Source of the DNA: CAZEPJ01 sp964514105 | GTDB taxonomy: Bacteria; Desulfobacterota; Desulfocorpusculales; Desulfocorpusculum | DNA: 64,000 nucleotides | NCBI GenBank assembly: GCA_964514105.1 | Contig: CAZEPJ010000006.1 | Span: 1 to 64,000 of the forward strand | Reading direction: 5' to 3' | Shown: in pieces, positions 55,125-61,985 of the stretch | Layout of the letters: the number at the start of each line of letters is the position of its first letter | Numbering within the stretch: position 1 is the stretch's first letter | Position numbers and translations under genes: made by a program | Notes under the pieces: generated by a model | Seen by the model: only the letters and a program-made list of their open reading frames with translations | Databases searched by the model: none | Told to the model about the DNA's origin: nothing

Positions 55125-55772
55125 TCAGTACAGGCTGTGCACCATGTACCGGGGCAAGGCCTCTTTGAGCAATTGGGCCCCGCGGGTGAGGTTGTAGTTC
55201 CCGCAGGTGCAGGCCTTGGCCATCTCCAGCACGGCCTCCTCGATGGTCCGGCGCCCCCGCTTGATGTCCCGGATCAGCTTGCGCACCAGGTCCGACGAGA
55301 TCATGGCATGGCCGCACATGGTGACGGTCTTGAGGATCTCGTAGTCCGGCAGCCTCTCGGTCCTCCCCCAGGTGCCCAGGGAGTACTCCAGGGAATGGAT
55401 GGGGCCCAGCCCTGCCTCCTCCATGCACTGCTGCACCACGTCCGTCACCCCGGAGATGATCACCGAGATCCCCGGACGGTTCTCCTTGAGGTCCTTGAGC
55501 AAGGCGACGATCTTCTCCCGGTTGTCGAAGGTGCACTGGACGATGGTCCCGTCTGTCACATGGCTCAGGATGTCGTCCATGGTGGTGTTGTAGATGTTGC
55601 CCGTCTTCATGTCGCCCAAGTTGATGGGGCCGTGCTTGTAGCAGATGCTCAGGAACTTCTGAGTCTTGGGGGCAGAGCCCTTCTTGTTCACCCCCGTGGC
55701 CGGGCAGCCCAGGACCACGAAGTCCTCCTTCAGGCTCTGCAGGTCCCCCCTGCGGTGCAGGCTGTGCGTCAT
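55125..55772 (-). CDS. Uncharacterised protein Y1 (partner of ferredoxin-domain protein X1)
   Basis: A 215-residue cytosolic protein of a family I cannot name. A paralogue (Y2) lies at 59427-60083. Conserved between the two are SLHRRG-like LHRRG near residue 5, DFVV, GSAPK near 34, NxGDxKxGNI near 51-60, YSLGTWG/HSLGVWG near 130, the MCGHAMIS/LCGHGMVS box (C153, H155), and CTCGNYNLTRG/CECGVFNPARA (C188, C190). The paired cysteines and histidine suggest a metal or Fe-S site. It follows X1 after a 151-bp gap and precedes the flavin oxidoreductase by 48 bp. It has a GGAGG-type site before the ATG. Confidence 0.75.
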   Translation of the reverse strand: MTHSLHRRGDLQSLKEDFVVLGCPATGVNKKGSAPKTQKFLSICYKHGPINLGDMKTGNIYNTTMDDILSHVTDGTIVQCTFDNREKIVALLKDLKENRPGISVIISGVTDVVQQCMEEAGLGPIHSLEYSLGTWGRTERLPDYEILKTVTMCGHAMISSDLVRKLIRDIKRGRRTIEEAVLEMAKACTCGNYNLTRGAQLLKEALPRYMVHSLY

Positions 55773-55923
55773 GGCGCGCCTCCGTCAGTCTGGATGATCT
55801 CGCAAGAAGTCAGCAAGTGCCCTCTTTCGTCGTCTTGCCGAAACACGGAATCCAGTGTTTTCATTTGGTTGAATGATCCCTGGACCCCGGTTTCCCCCGG
55901 GTGGACGGCTTCTTGCAACACCG

Positions 55924-56685
55924 TCAGCCTTCGTCGTCGTAGAACTTGAACCGGGGCTCCCCCAGCCCCAGGTTGTTCTTGCTATTGATGGAATACCAGA
56001 AACCCTCTTGCTCCAGCACGGCCTGGATGGGGACCTCCCCTCGTGGCGTGACCTTGGTGATCACCTCCACGGTGAAGACCGTCTCCACCTCCCCCGAGAC
56101 CCTCTTGAGGACCGCCAGCAGGGGAGCCAGGTTCTCCAGCTTGCACTTGCCCTCGATGATGGCCGAGGTGGCCTTCTCGTTGAGAACGTCGTCCCGGAGC
56201 TTCCCCCTCTCCCGGTCGGCCATGAAGTGGGTCACGGGGTTCTCGTCGGCGAACTCGTAGCCCAGGTCCGCCTCGGCGATGGCCATGGCCACTTTCTCCA
56301 CGTCCCGGAAGTACGCCCCCACCCCGGGACGTCCCATCTCGATGCCCACACCCACCTCGCCCGGCCGAAAGGTCCCCTTGACGTCGTTGGTCTTCATCTC
56401 CTCGGTCCCTCTCCCCGGGACCTGGGAGCCTGCGAACTCAATGAAGGGGTTGCTGAGGATGGCCCGGACCTCCCGGGGCCACGGCTCGCCGGGTTGAAAC
56501 AGGGCGTTGACCGGGCAGACGTTGGCCCGCAGGCACATGCCGCAGTCGGTGCATGCCTCCTGGTCGATCTCCACGTAGATCCTGCCGGGGATCTTCTCGT
56601 GCCGGGAGAAGGAGTGGATCCTCCCCATGGGGCAGTACGGGAAACAACGTTTGCACGCGATGCATTTATCTTTGTCGACCTTCAT
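55924..56685 (-). CDS. Ferredoxin-domain protein X1 with conserved C-terminal domain of unknown function
   Basis: A 253-residue protein. The N-terminal 60 residues hold two [4Fe-4S] motifs: C8/11/14/18 (canonical CX2CX2CX3C) and C45/48/51/57 (with five residues before the last cysteine). The rest is a domain shared with X2 (60080-60895). Shared segments are VPGRGTEEMKTNDV, the GxVGxxxExGRPGxG loop near 110-122, FRDVEKVAMA, ENPVTHFMAD, KLRDDVLNEKATSAIIE and NNLGLGEP. The GRPG loop may bind a nucleotide or cofactor; that is a guess. It begins with an AAGGAGG site and follows gntR by 79 bp, so it is probably in the gntR operon. Confidence 0.78.
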   Translation of the reverse strand: MKVDKDKCIACKRCFPYCPMGRIHSFSRHEKIPGRIYVEIDQEACTDCGMCLRANVCPVNALFQPGEPWPREVRAILSNPFIEFAGSQVPGRGTEEMKTNDVKGTFRPGEVGVGIEMGRPGVGAYFRDVEKVAMAIAEADLGYEFADENPVTHFMADRERGKLRDDVLNEKATSAIIEGKCKLENLAPLLAVLKRVSGEVETVFTVEVITKVTPRGEVPIQAVLEQEGFWYSINSKNNLGLGEPRFKFYDDEG

Positions 56686-56764
56686 CCGGCCCTCCTTCTG
56701 GATCGCACTCCACGGGCTTCCCATTCGCCGTCTGGGGCCGCACCGGCCCGCGCCTCTCGATCTC

Positions 56765-57448
56765 CTAGCCGTCTCCGAACGTGGTCTGCAAGGCGTCGTC
56801 CTTGGCCTCCTGGATGTGGTGCCGCATGATGCGCTCGCACAGGTCCGGGTCCCGCAGCCTCAGGGCCATGAGAATCTTCCGATGTCCCTCGACGGACCGC
56901 TTGCCGCCGTCGGGGTAACGCAGGGTGTCTCTTCGGTACCGCAGGACGTACTTGCGAATGTTGACCATCATGCGGTGAAAGCGCTGCCGATCCCTGAGCA
57001 GGCCGTGGAGGGCGTCATGGAACCGGGTGTTCCACCGGTAGACCTCATCGATCTTCCCCTGCCGCAAGGCTTCCTCGGCCCTCTCCACGTAGCTCTCCAG
57101 TTGCCCCAGGGCCTCCTCGGTGATGCTCTGGCAGATGAACCGGAGGGTGAAACCCTCCAATGCGGCCCGCATGTCGAAGAGTTCCTCCATCTCCTCCCGG
57201 GAGTCCTTGGGGATGATGAACCCGCGGGTCTCCAGGGGCTTGATGAGCCCCTCCAGCTCCAGTTTGTGCAATGCCTCGCGCACCGGGGTCCGGCTCACGC
57301 CGAACTCCTCGGCCAGGTGTTCCTCGGTGAGCCGCTCCCCGGGCTTGAATCGGCCCGCCAGGACCCTGGACTTGAGCTGCTCGTAGGCCCGGTCCCGCAC
57401 CGAGACGCTCTTTCTCCTGGCGCCGCCTGTGGATGCCTGAGTCGCCAT
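56765..57448 (-). CDS. GntR-family transcriptional regulator, FCD (FadR-type) subgroup
   Basis: A 227-residue regulator. The N-terminal winged helix (about 20-85) has FKPGERLTEEHLAEEFGVSRTPVREALHKLE, given here in parts. A C-terminal all-helical FCD ligand domain follows, whose metal-site residues lie in the WNTRFHDALH, SVEGHRKIL and MRHHI segments. Such proteins bind carboxylate or acyl ligands. It is the first gene of a long minus-strand operon. The operator ATTGTATCCAAT lies one base before its ATG, and a TTGACA promoter lies 28 bp before that site, so autoregulation is likely. The same operator stands before the aminotransferase at 47106. Confidence 0.92.
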   Translation of the reverse strand: MATQASTGGARRKSVSVRDRAYEQLKSRVLAGRFKPGERLTEEHLAEEFGVSRTPVREALHKLELEGLIKPLETRGFIIPKDSREEMEELFDMRAALEGFTLRFICQSITEEALGQLESYVERAEEALRQGKIDEVYRWNTRFHDALHGLLRDRQRFHRMMVNIRKYVLRYRRDTLRYPDGGKRSVEGHRKILMALRLRDPDLCERIMRHHIQEAKDDALQTTFGDG

Positions 57449-57449
57449 A

Positions 57450-57461
57450 ATTGTATCCAAT
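57450..57461. promoter_or_regulatory. Proximal GntR-type operator B1 at the gntR start
   Basis: ATTGTATCCAAT on the plus strand; in the direction of gntR transcription it reads ATTGGATACAAT. It begins 28 bp after the -10 box and ends one base before the ATG. A bound protein would cover the ribosome site and early transcript start region. Confidence 0.7.
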
Positions 57462-57489
57462 TGAAGAATGGATGACAGGTTTATTACGA

Positions 57490-57518
57490 GTAATATCCCA
57501 GCTCCTACAGCTTGTCAA
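57490..57518 (-). promoter_or_regulatory. Sigma-70 promoter of the gntR operon
   Basis: TTGACA at 57513-57518, a 17-bp spacer and TATTAC at 57490-57495 on the minus strand. The expected start near 57483 gives a leader of about 35 bases that contains operator B1. It probably serves gntR, X1, Y1, the flavin oxidoreductase, the CooF- and CooS-like genes and tctCBA. Confidence 0.75.
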
Positions 57519-57635
57519 GCAAATTCGATATGCATTTTTGTTCAATTATTATCAGTTATTATAGCCAAGGGCCGCATTTCGCCATCTTCGGTTCCTCCGC
57601 CGGAATCCGTCCACAACGCACCTGCCCCCCTCTGA

Positions 57636-57647
57636 TTTGGATACAAT
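57636..57647. promoter_or_regulatory. Distal GntR-type operator B2
   Basis: TTTGGATACAAT, an 11-of-12 match to the palindrome seen at the other sites. It is 186 bp (start to start) from B1 and 117 bp beyond the gntR -35 box, and it also lies about 67 bp upstream of the ferredoxin promoter. Confidence 0.62.
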
Positions 57648-57713
57648 CAAACCGATTCCCATCAGGTCTATATCCCATCCTTCCATCACATTCGGCAGGG
57701 AAGCCGCGGGTCC

Positions 57714-57742
57714 TTGAACAGCATCTTTGCGCCCTGTAAACT
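57714..57742 (+). promoter_or_regulatory. Promoter of the ferredoxin gene
   Basis: TTGAAC at 57714-57719, a 17-bp spacer and TAAACT at 57737-57742, giving a leader of about 65 bases to the ATG at 57814. Both boxes are four-of-six matches. Confidence 0.5.
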
Positions 57743-57813
57743 GGAAGTCCGGTCAAACAGGGGCGGCTCAAGCGATTCCGCCCGCGCCCATCCGGTGGTG
57801 GGAAGGGAGAATC

Positions 57814-58053
57814 ATGGCTTCCTTCGAGGTCAAGGTGGACCGGCGCAAGTGCAAGGGGTGCGAGGAGTGTCTGGAAGTCTGCACGGCTTGCGTCTTCGAG
57901 ATGCGCGACGGGCGCTCCTTGGCGCTCCATGGACAAAAGTGCGTGGGGTGTCGAAGCTGCATCCAGGCCTGCCGGGAAGATGCCATTATGGTGAGCGAGC
58001 TCCAACCCCGCCTGTCAGAGACCTGCCTGGCCCTCCTCAAGGACATGCCCTGA
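57814..58053 (+). CDS. 2[4Fe-4S] ferredoxin-like protein
   Basis: A 79-residue small iron-sulfur protein with two canonical motifs: C13/16/19/23 and C43/46/49/53 (CX2CX2CX3C each). An additional cysteine lies at residue 26. The second motif lacks the usual proline after the last cysteine (ACRED). It is a soluble electron carrier. A GGAAGGGAG site precedes the ATG. It is the only plus-strand gene between gntR and the DUF401 permease and converges on the latter with a gap of only 19 bases. It may supply low-potential electrons to the local redox complex. Confidence 0.88.
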   Translation: MASFEVKVDRRKCKGCEECLEVCTACVFEMRDGRSLALHGQKCVGCRSCIQACREDAIMVSELQPRLSETCLALLKDMP

Positions 58054-58072
58054 GGGACGGCTCCCCCTCCCA

Positions 58073-59389
58073 TCAGGGCAAGGTTGCGGCCCCCAAGCCC
58101 TGCAGGGCGGCGTAGTACGCGACCCCTCCCCCCAGCAGGATCAGGCAGGGGAGCCACAGGTATCGGTACACACCGGGCAAAGAGGCGTGGAAGTACTCGT
58201 TGCTCAAGAGCAGGCACAAATGGATGGGGCTCAGCAAACTGCCCGTGAAGCCCGCCACCAGCGCCAGGACCATCAACGGCAGTACCGGGACGGGCAGCGC
58301 CGCGGCCAGGGCCAGGTTGACCACCACCGGAAAGGCGATGCCCACGAACGGGAGGGTCATTCCCGTGACCACCCCCGTCACCAGTGGGAGCGCCACCGCC
58401 ACCGTCCAGGGCGGGATCTCCATGCGGGCCAGGACCTGGCCCACGGCCAAGGCCGCCCCGCTCTGTTCCAAGACGCCCCGGAACAGAAAAACGCCGGCCA
58501 CCGAAGCCCAGAGGCGAACCAGCTTCCCGTCCAGGACGATGACCCGGATCTGCGTCCACCCCGCCCCGCCGTCCCTCCAGCACCACAACACCGCCGCCAG
58601 GAGCCCAGCAGCCAGGCCCGTTTCCTTGGGCAGATGGCGCAGGATGGACTCTGGGCCCGTCCCTTCCACCCCCAGGCCGTAGATTACCCCGGGGGTCAGG
58701 GCCAGGATGAGGGGTGCCAGGGGCCTTAGGAGGCCCTCCACCGGAGGGTCGCCTCCCCCCCCCGCGGCCTGCACGCCGTTGCGGGGTATGGCCAGGAAGT
58801 GGGGCAGTCCGCCCGCCACGGCCAGGAGGGTCATGGGCGATGCCACCAGGATGAAGAGCCACAGCTCGAGCCCCGCGATGGCACAGGTGAGCAGCACGCC
58901 GGGGAACAGGGGCCAGGAATACTCCCAGATATGGCGGTACCAGTAGTTGAGAAAGCTCTTGAGCGCCGGGGGGAGCCGTCCGGCCGGGTCGAAGGCGTCC
59001 AACAGCGGGGCGGAGAAGTAGGCCCCTCCGGGCATGGGCAGGAGGCCGATGAGGGTGGGAAAGGCCAGGAGCCCCCATCGGCTCCCGCCCACGAGCCGCC
59101 GGGACCGCGCCAGGAGCGACTCCATCTGGCCCAGCCGCTCCATGCTGTTGCTCAGCACGAAAATCAGGCTGATGATGGCCGCCAGGGTCCCGGCCCCCGG
59201 ATTCACCAGGGATGCCGCCAGGGTCCGCAGCAGGGTCCAGGGGGCCAGGGAGAAGAGCAGGCCCAGGACCACAGCCCCTGCGGCCATGGCCGGTCCCACC
59301 TGGACCGAAAGGCGCAGGAGGAGGACCACCACGCCGAAGGCCGCGGCCAGTTTCAACAGGGGGAGAAGGGCGGCTCCGTCCATGCCCAT
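58073..59389 (-). CDS. DUF401 family membrane protein (putative permease)
   Basis: A 438-residue membrane protein with about ten to twelve hydrophobic helices. It resembles DUF401 proteins, a group related to anion/carboxylate permeases, by LLPMPGGAYFSAPLLDA, LSFLNYWYRHIWEYSWPL-type FLNYWYRHIWEYSWPLFPG, and the duplicated TLPFVGIAFPVVVNL and GFTGSLLSPIHLCLLLSN. No substrate is known for the family. I start at the first of two close ATGs (59389). It lies between Y2 and the convergent ferredoxin and is probably co-transcribed with X2-Y2, so it may move a substrate or product of that module. Confidence 0.82.
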   Translation of the reverse strand: MGMDGAALLPLLKLAAAFGVVVLLLRLSVQVGPAMAAGAVVLGLLFSLAPWTLLRTLAASLVNPGAGTLAAIISLIFVLSNSMERLGQMESLLARSRRLVGGSRWGLLAFPTLIGLLPMPGGAYFSAPLLDAFDPAGRLPPALKSFLNYWYRHIWEYSWPLFPGVLLTCAIAGLELWLFILVASPMTLLAVAGGLPHFLAIPRNGVQAAGGGGDPPVEGLLRPLAPLILALTPGVIYGLGVEGTGPESILRHLPKETGLAAGLLAAVLWCWRDGGAGWTQIRVIVLDGKLVRLWASVAGVFLFRGVLEQSGAALAVGQVLARMEIPPWTVAVALPLVTGVVTGMTLPFVGIAFPVVVNLALAAALPVPVLPLMVLALVAGFTGSLLSPIHLCLLLSNEYFHASLPGVYRYLWLPCLILLGGGVAYYAALQGLGAATLP

Positions 59390-59426
59390 GATCCGCAGAG
59401 CTCCTGGCGGCCCTTGCCCCGAGGCC

Positions 59427-60083
59427 TCACGTCGGGGAAGGGGCCGGGCGGCATCCCGCATCCTGCATGCGTCGGAGGAGCTGCTCGGCCCGGGCCGGGT
59501 TGAAGACCCCGCACTCACAGCACTTGGCCATGATGCGAGCGGCCTTCCTCGGTGTAAGGCGGCGCAGCCTCACGAGTTCAACCATCTTCCGGATGAGGTT
59601 GAAGGAGACCATGCCGTGGCCGCACAGGCTGTTGAACTCCAGGACCTCCCGCTCGGGCAGCCGGTCTGTGGCGCCCCAGACCCCCAGGGAGTGCTCGGCG
59701 CTGTGCCTCTGGATGCCGACCCGTTGACAACACCCCCGCACCGCTTCCAGCAGACCGCTCACGTTGATGCACAGCCCCAGATCGGCACGGATCAGCTCCT
59801 CGATGACCGTCTGCACGGTCCCCAGGTCGGTGAAGACCGCCGATGCCCCTGCCCCGTCCCCCTGGTTGGCGATGAGTCGCTGGATGTCGATGTCGTCCTG
59901 GAGGATGTTCCCCTGCTTGCCGTCACCGATGTTCACGGGGTTGTGCCTCAGGCAGATGCGCATGAATTCCCGAAGCTTGGGGGCCGACCCCTCGCGGTTG
60001 ATCCCCTTGGCCGTGTGGGCGAAGACCACGAAGTCCCCCTCGAGGTCCTCCCATGTCCCGCGCCGATGCAGGGTGTTGGTCAT
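59427..60083 (-). CDS. Uncharacterised protein Y2, paralogue of Y1
   Basis: A 218-residue protein related to Y1 (55125-55772) over its whole length, sharing the same blocks: LHRRG, DFVV, GSAPK, NIGDxKxGNI, HSLGVWG, the C154-G-H156 box and C189-E-C191-G. Differences lie in the middle (about 65-110), where both share only hydrophobic pattern. An extra cysteine precedes the CxC motif (KCCEC). The start overlaps the X2 stop by four bases (ATGA), so X2 and Y2 are translated together, which supports a physical complex. Function unknown. Confidence 0.75.
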   Translation of the reverse strand: MTNTLHRRGTWEDLEGDFVVFAHTAKGINREGSAPKLREFMRICLRHNPVNIGDGKQGNILQDDIDIQRLIANQGDGAGASAVFTDLGTVQTVIEELIRADLGLCINVSGLLEAVRGCCQRVGIQRHSAEHSLGVWGATDRLPEREVLEFNSLCGHGMVSFNLIRKMVELVRLRRLTPRKAARIMAKCCECGVFNPARAEQLLRRMQDAGCRPAPSPT

Positions 60084-60895
60084 GGGCCTTGCTCCTCGAA
60101 AAGGGGCCGCCCCAGGCCCAAATTGGTCTTGCCGTTGATGGAGAGGAGGTATCCCGAATCCCGGACCCATGCCTCGTGGGGGATGGTGCCGTCGGGGAGG
60201 CACCTGGAGGCGATCCCCACGCTCATCACCGTATCGATCTCCCTCTGGACCCGATTGAGGGTCGCCAGGACCTCGGGGATGCGCTCCAGGGTGGTCCGCA
60301 TCTCGATGATGGCCGAGAGCACCTTCTCGTCGAGGACGTCCTCCCGGATCCTGCCCGCGCGAGGATCGGCCATGAGCTGGGTCACGGGGTTCTGGGGCTC
60401 GAAGGACATGCCCAGGGAGGCCAAGGCCATGGCCACCTTCTCGATCACGCGGAAATGGGCCCCGATCCCCGGCCGGCCCAGCTCGACCACCAGGCCCACG
60501 TCCCCGGCCCGCAGCCGGCCAGTCACGTCGTTGCTCTTGATCTCATCGGTCCCCCGGCCCGGGACCCCGGTCCCCTCGTGGACCGTGGAGGGATCGCTGA
60601 AGGCCGCGCGCACCGACCGGGGCCACGCCAGCTTGGGAGGACTCAGGGCCCCCGTGGGGCATACGTCCACCTCGGCCAAGTAGCCCAGACGCAGGAGGGC
60701 GAGCACCCGTCGGATGGCCCGAACCAGGGCGGGCCTGTACCTCTCGCTTCGCAAGAGCCGGAAGCAGGTGCCGCACTCCACGCAGGCCTCCTGATCCACC
60801 ACGGACCGTCCGTCCGTGTCCAGCCAGATGGCCCCCATGGTGCACACCGCGTGGCAGTTGCCGCACCCCACGCACTTGGTCTTGTCGATCAGCAT
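60080..60895 (-). CDS. Ferredoxin-domain protein X2, paralogue of X1
   Basis: A 271-residue protein. The first [4Fe-4S] motif is canonical (C8/11/14/18). In the second, C38/41/44 are followed by 34 residues before C79-P, so a helical insertion separates the third and fourth ligands. The C-terminal domain matches X1 in VPGRGTDEIKSNDV, GDVGLVVELGRPGIG, FRVIEKVAMALA, QNPVTQLMAD, IREDVLDEKVLSAIIE and TNLGLGRP. It is the first gene of X2-Y2-DUF401. A promoter with a perfect TATAAT lies about 95 bp upstream. Function unknown. Confidence 0.76.
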   Translation of the reverse strand: MLIDKTKCVGCGNCHAVCTMGAIWLDTDGRSVVDQEACVECGTCFRLLRSERYRPALVRAIRRVLALLRLGYLAEVDVCPTGALSPPKLAWPRSVRAAFSDPSTVHEGTGVPGRGTDEIKSNDVTGRLRAGDVGLVVELGRPGIGAHFRVIEKVAMALASLGMSFEPQNPVTQLMADPRAGRIREDVLDEKVLSAIIEMRTTLERIPEVLATLNRVQREIDTVMSVGIASRCLPDGTIPHEAWVRDSGYLLSINGKTNLGLGRPLFEEQGP

Positions 60896-60988
60896 GCAGT
60901 CGGTCCCCCGTGCCGTGAAAAAGCATGCCCCAGGTCGGATCGTCTCCTGGGGCTCTGCATCTCGCCCGTTCCGGGGCGCCTGGGAACG

Positions 60989-61017
60989 ATTATACGCCCC
61001 GAAGCCGGCTCATCCAA
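60989..61017 (-). promoter_or_regulatory. Promoter of the X2-Y2-DUF401 operon
   Basis: TATAAT at 60989-60994 with TTGGAT 17 bp upstream (61012-61017) on the minus strand. The -10 box is perfect. The -35 box is weak by consensus. It faces away from the plus-strand promoter at 61045. Confidence 0.55.
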
Positions 61018-61044
61018 CCCCCGGGCGAAGGGTGCCCCCCCACC

Positions 61045-61074
61045 TTGACTGGACCCCGGGCCGCAGGGTACATG
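61045..61074 (+). promoter_or_regulatory. Possible promoter of the TIGR04076-like gene
   Basis: TTGACT at 61045-61050, an 18-bp spacer and TACATG at 61069-61074, about 55 bp before the ATG at 61130. The -35 box is good and the -10 box weak. Confidence 0.45.
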
Positions 61075-61129
61075 TTCGGGATACCGCATCCGGGGCCGGG
61101 CCCTGGACAGACCCGGCGGGGAGGGAGAC

Positions 61130-61555
61130 ATGGACGAAAAGGAGATCTGGAGCCGCTTCCAGCGGCACATGGGGTACACGGACGAGGAGATGGCGCGTTT
61201 CCGGTCGGACCCCGAGAAGGTGCGCATGGTGACCCAGACGCCGGAGTTCGTCAAGTGCCGGGTCATCGTCGAGGTCATCGAGTCCCACGGGTGCCACGCC
61301 CGCCATCGGGTGGGGGACCGCTTCGTCATGACCGCGGGCGGGCAGCTCATGACCGCACAGTGTCCCCCGCGCATGTGCATGTTCGCCCTGGGGCCCGTGG
61401 CCAGCGTGCTTCCGGCCATCTACGAGCGGCTCATCACCCGCTCGGACCCCGATTTCCGGCGCTTCAACATCGTCCAGTGCACGGACGTGGGCCTGGACAA
61501 GGGGGGATGGGGCCGGATCCTCATGAAGGTCTATGTGGAGAAGGCCGGCGGGTAG
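61130..61555 (+). CDS. TIGR04076-like small protein
   Basis: A 141-residue protein. Residues about 42-138 resemble the TIGR04076 family (KCRVIVEVIESHGCHARHRVGDRF, then PPRMCMFALGPVASVLPAIYE and the closing VQCTDVG), a family of unknown function. The N-terminal 40 residues (helical, FQRHMGYTDEEMARFRSDPEKV) are extra compared with the short family form. The extension resembles a helical segment found before such domains in anaerobes. A GGGAGG-type site precedes the ATG. It stands alone between divergent promoters and the zupT control region. Confidence 0.7.
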   Translation: MDEKEIWSRFQRHMGYTDEEMARFRSDPEKVRMVTQTPEFVKCRVIVEVIESHGCHARHRVGDRFVMTAGGQLMTAQCPPRMCMFALGPVASVLPAIYERLITRSDPDFRRFNIVQCTDVGLDKGGWGRILMKVYVEKAGG

Positions 61556-61852
61556 GGCTTCCGAACGGTCACCGGACCACCCGGATCTCCACGCCCATCC
61601 GGAGGCCGGCCCGGTTTTTGTCCCCGGCACGGGCGGGGATGTGTCGCGCCGAGGCCACGGCCAGGCAGGCCCGCTCCCCCGGTGAAGGCCCCAAAGGATG
61701 GCTGCCAGGGCCCCGTGCCTCGGCTACCATGCGCCCGCCCCGTGCGGCTCCAGTGCGAAGCCCCGCATGGACTGCCTCGGAAAGGCTGCGGACAGTGAGC
61801 GTGTCCCAGTCTCCCCTCTCGCCATGCCATGCCATCGTTGTTGGCGTTGGGT

Positions 61853-61876
61853 GTCAATCGCCCAGGAATGATTGAC
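61853..61876. repeat. Inverted repeat at the zupT -35 box
   Basis: GTCAATC (61853-61859) and GATTGAC (61870-61876) are perfect inverted arms separated by ten bases. The right arm forms most of the zupT -35 box. The left arm forms a TTGACA in the opposite direction. It may be a regulator site or a pair of back-to-back promoter elements. Confidence 0.45.
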
Positions 61877-61900
61877 GCCCCCCGCCGGGTCTCGTAGGAT
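61872..61900 (+). promoter_or_regulatory. Sigma-70 promoter of zupT
   Basis: TTGACG at 61872-61877, a 17-bp spacer and TAGGAT at 61895-61900, giving a leader of about 80 bases to the ATG at 61986. Confidence 0.65.
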
Positions 61901-61985
61901 CTAGCTGCGACGACGTCAGACCCCGATTCACCCGGCGTATGGCGTCGGGCTTTGGAGTCCAGCATTTCCCGGCAGGATGATCCTG

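Larger units (their letters stand above)
57462..57813. other. Divergent control region between gntR and the ferredoxin gene (352 bp)
   Basis: No gene is supported. It holds the gntR promoter (57490-57518), an AT-rich stretch (57520-57565), the distal operator B2 (57636-57647) and a ferredoxin promoter (57714-57742). Confidence 0.7.
61556..61985. other. Intergenic region of 430 bp upstream of zupT
   Basis: No gene is supported; an 88-codon minus-strand frame here lacks a ribosome site and family resemblance. A T-rich CGGTTTTTG near 61613-61621 after a short GC stem could weakly terminate the upstream gene. The region holds the zupT promoter (61872-61900) and an inverted repeat GTCAATC-N10-GATTGAC (61853-61876). 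Confidence 0.6.

Noticed and set aside
61569..61835. Minus-strand 88-codon frame in the gap before zupT
   Set aside because: There is no ribosome site, its only candidate -10 box overlaps the start codon, and it resembles no family I know.
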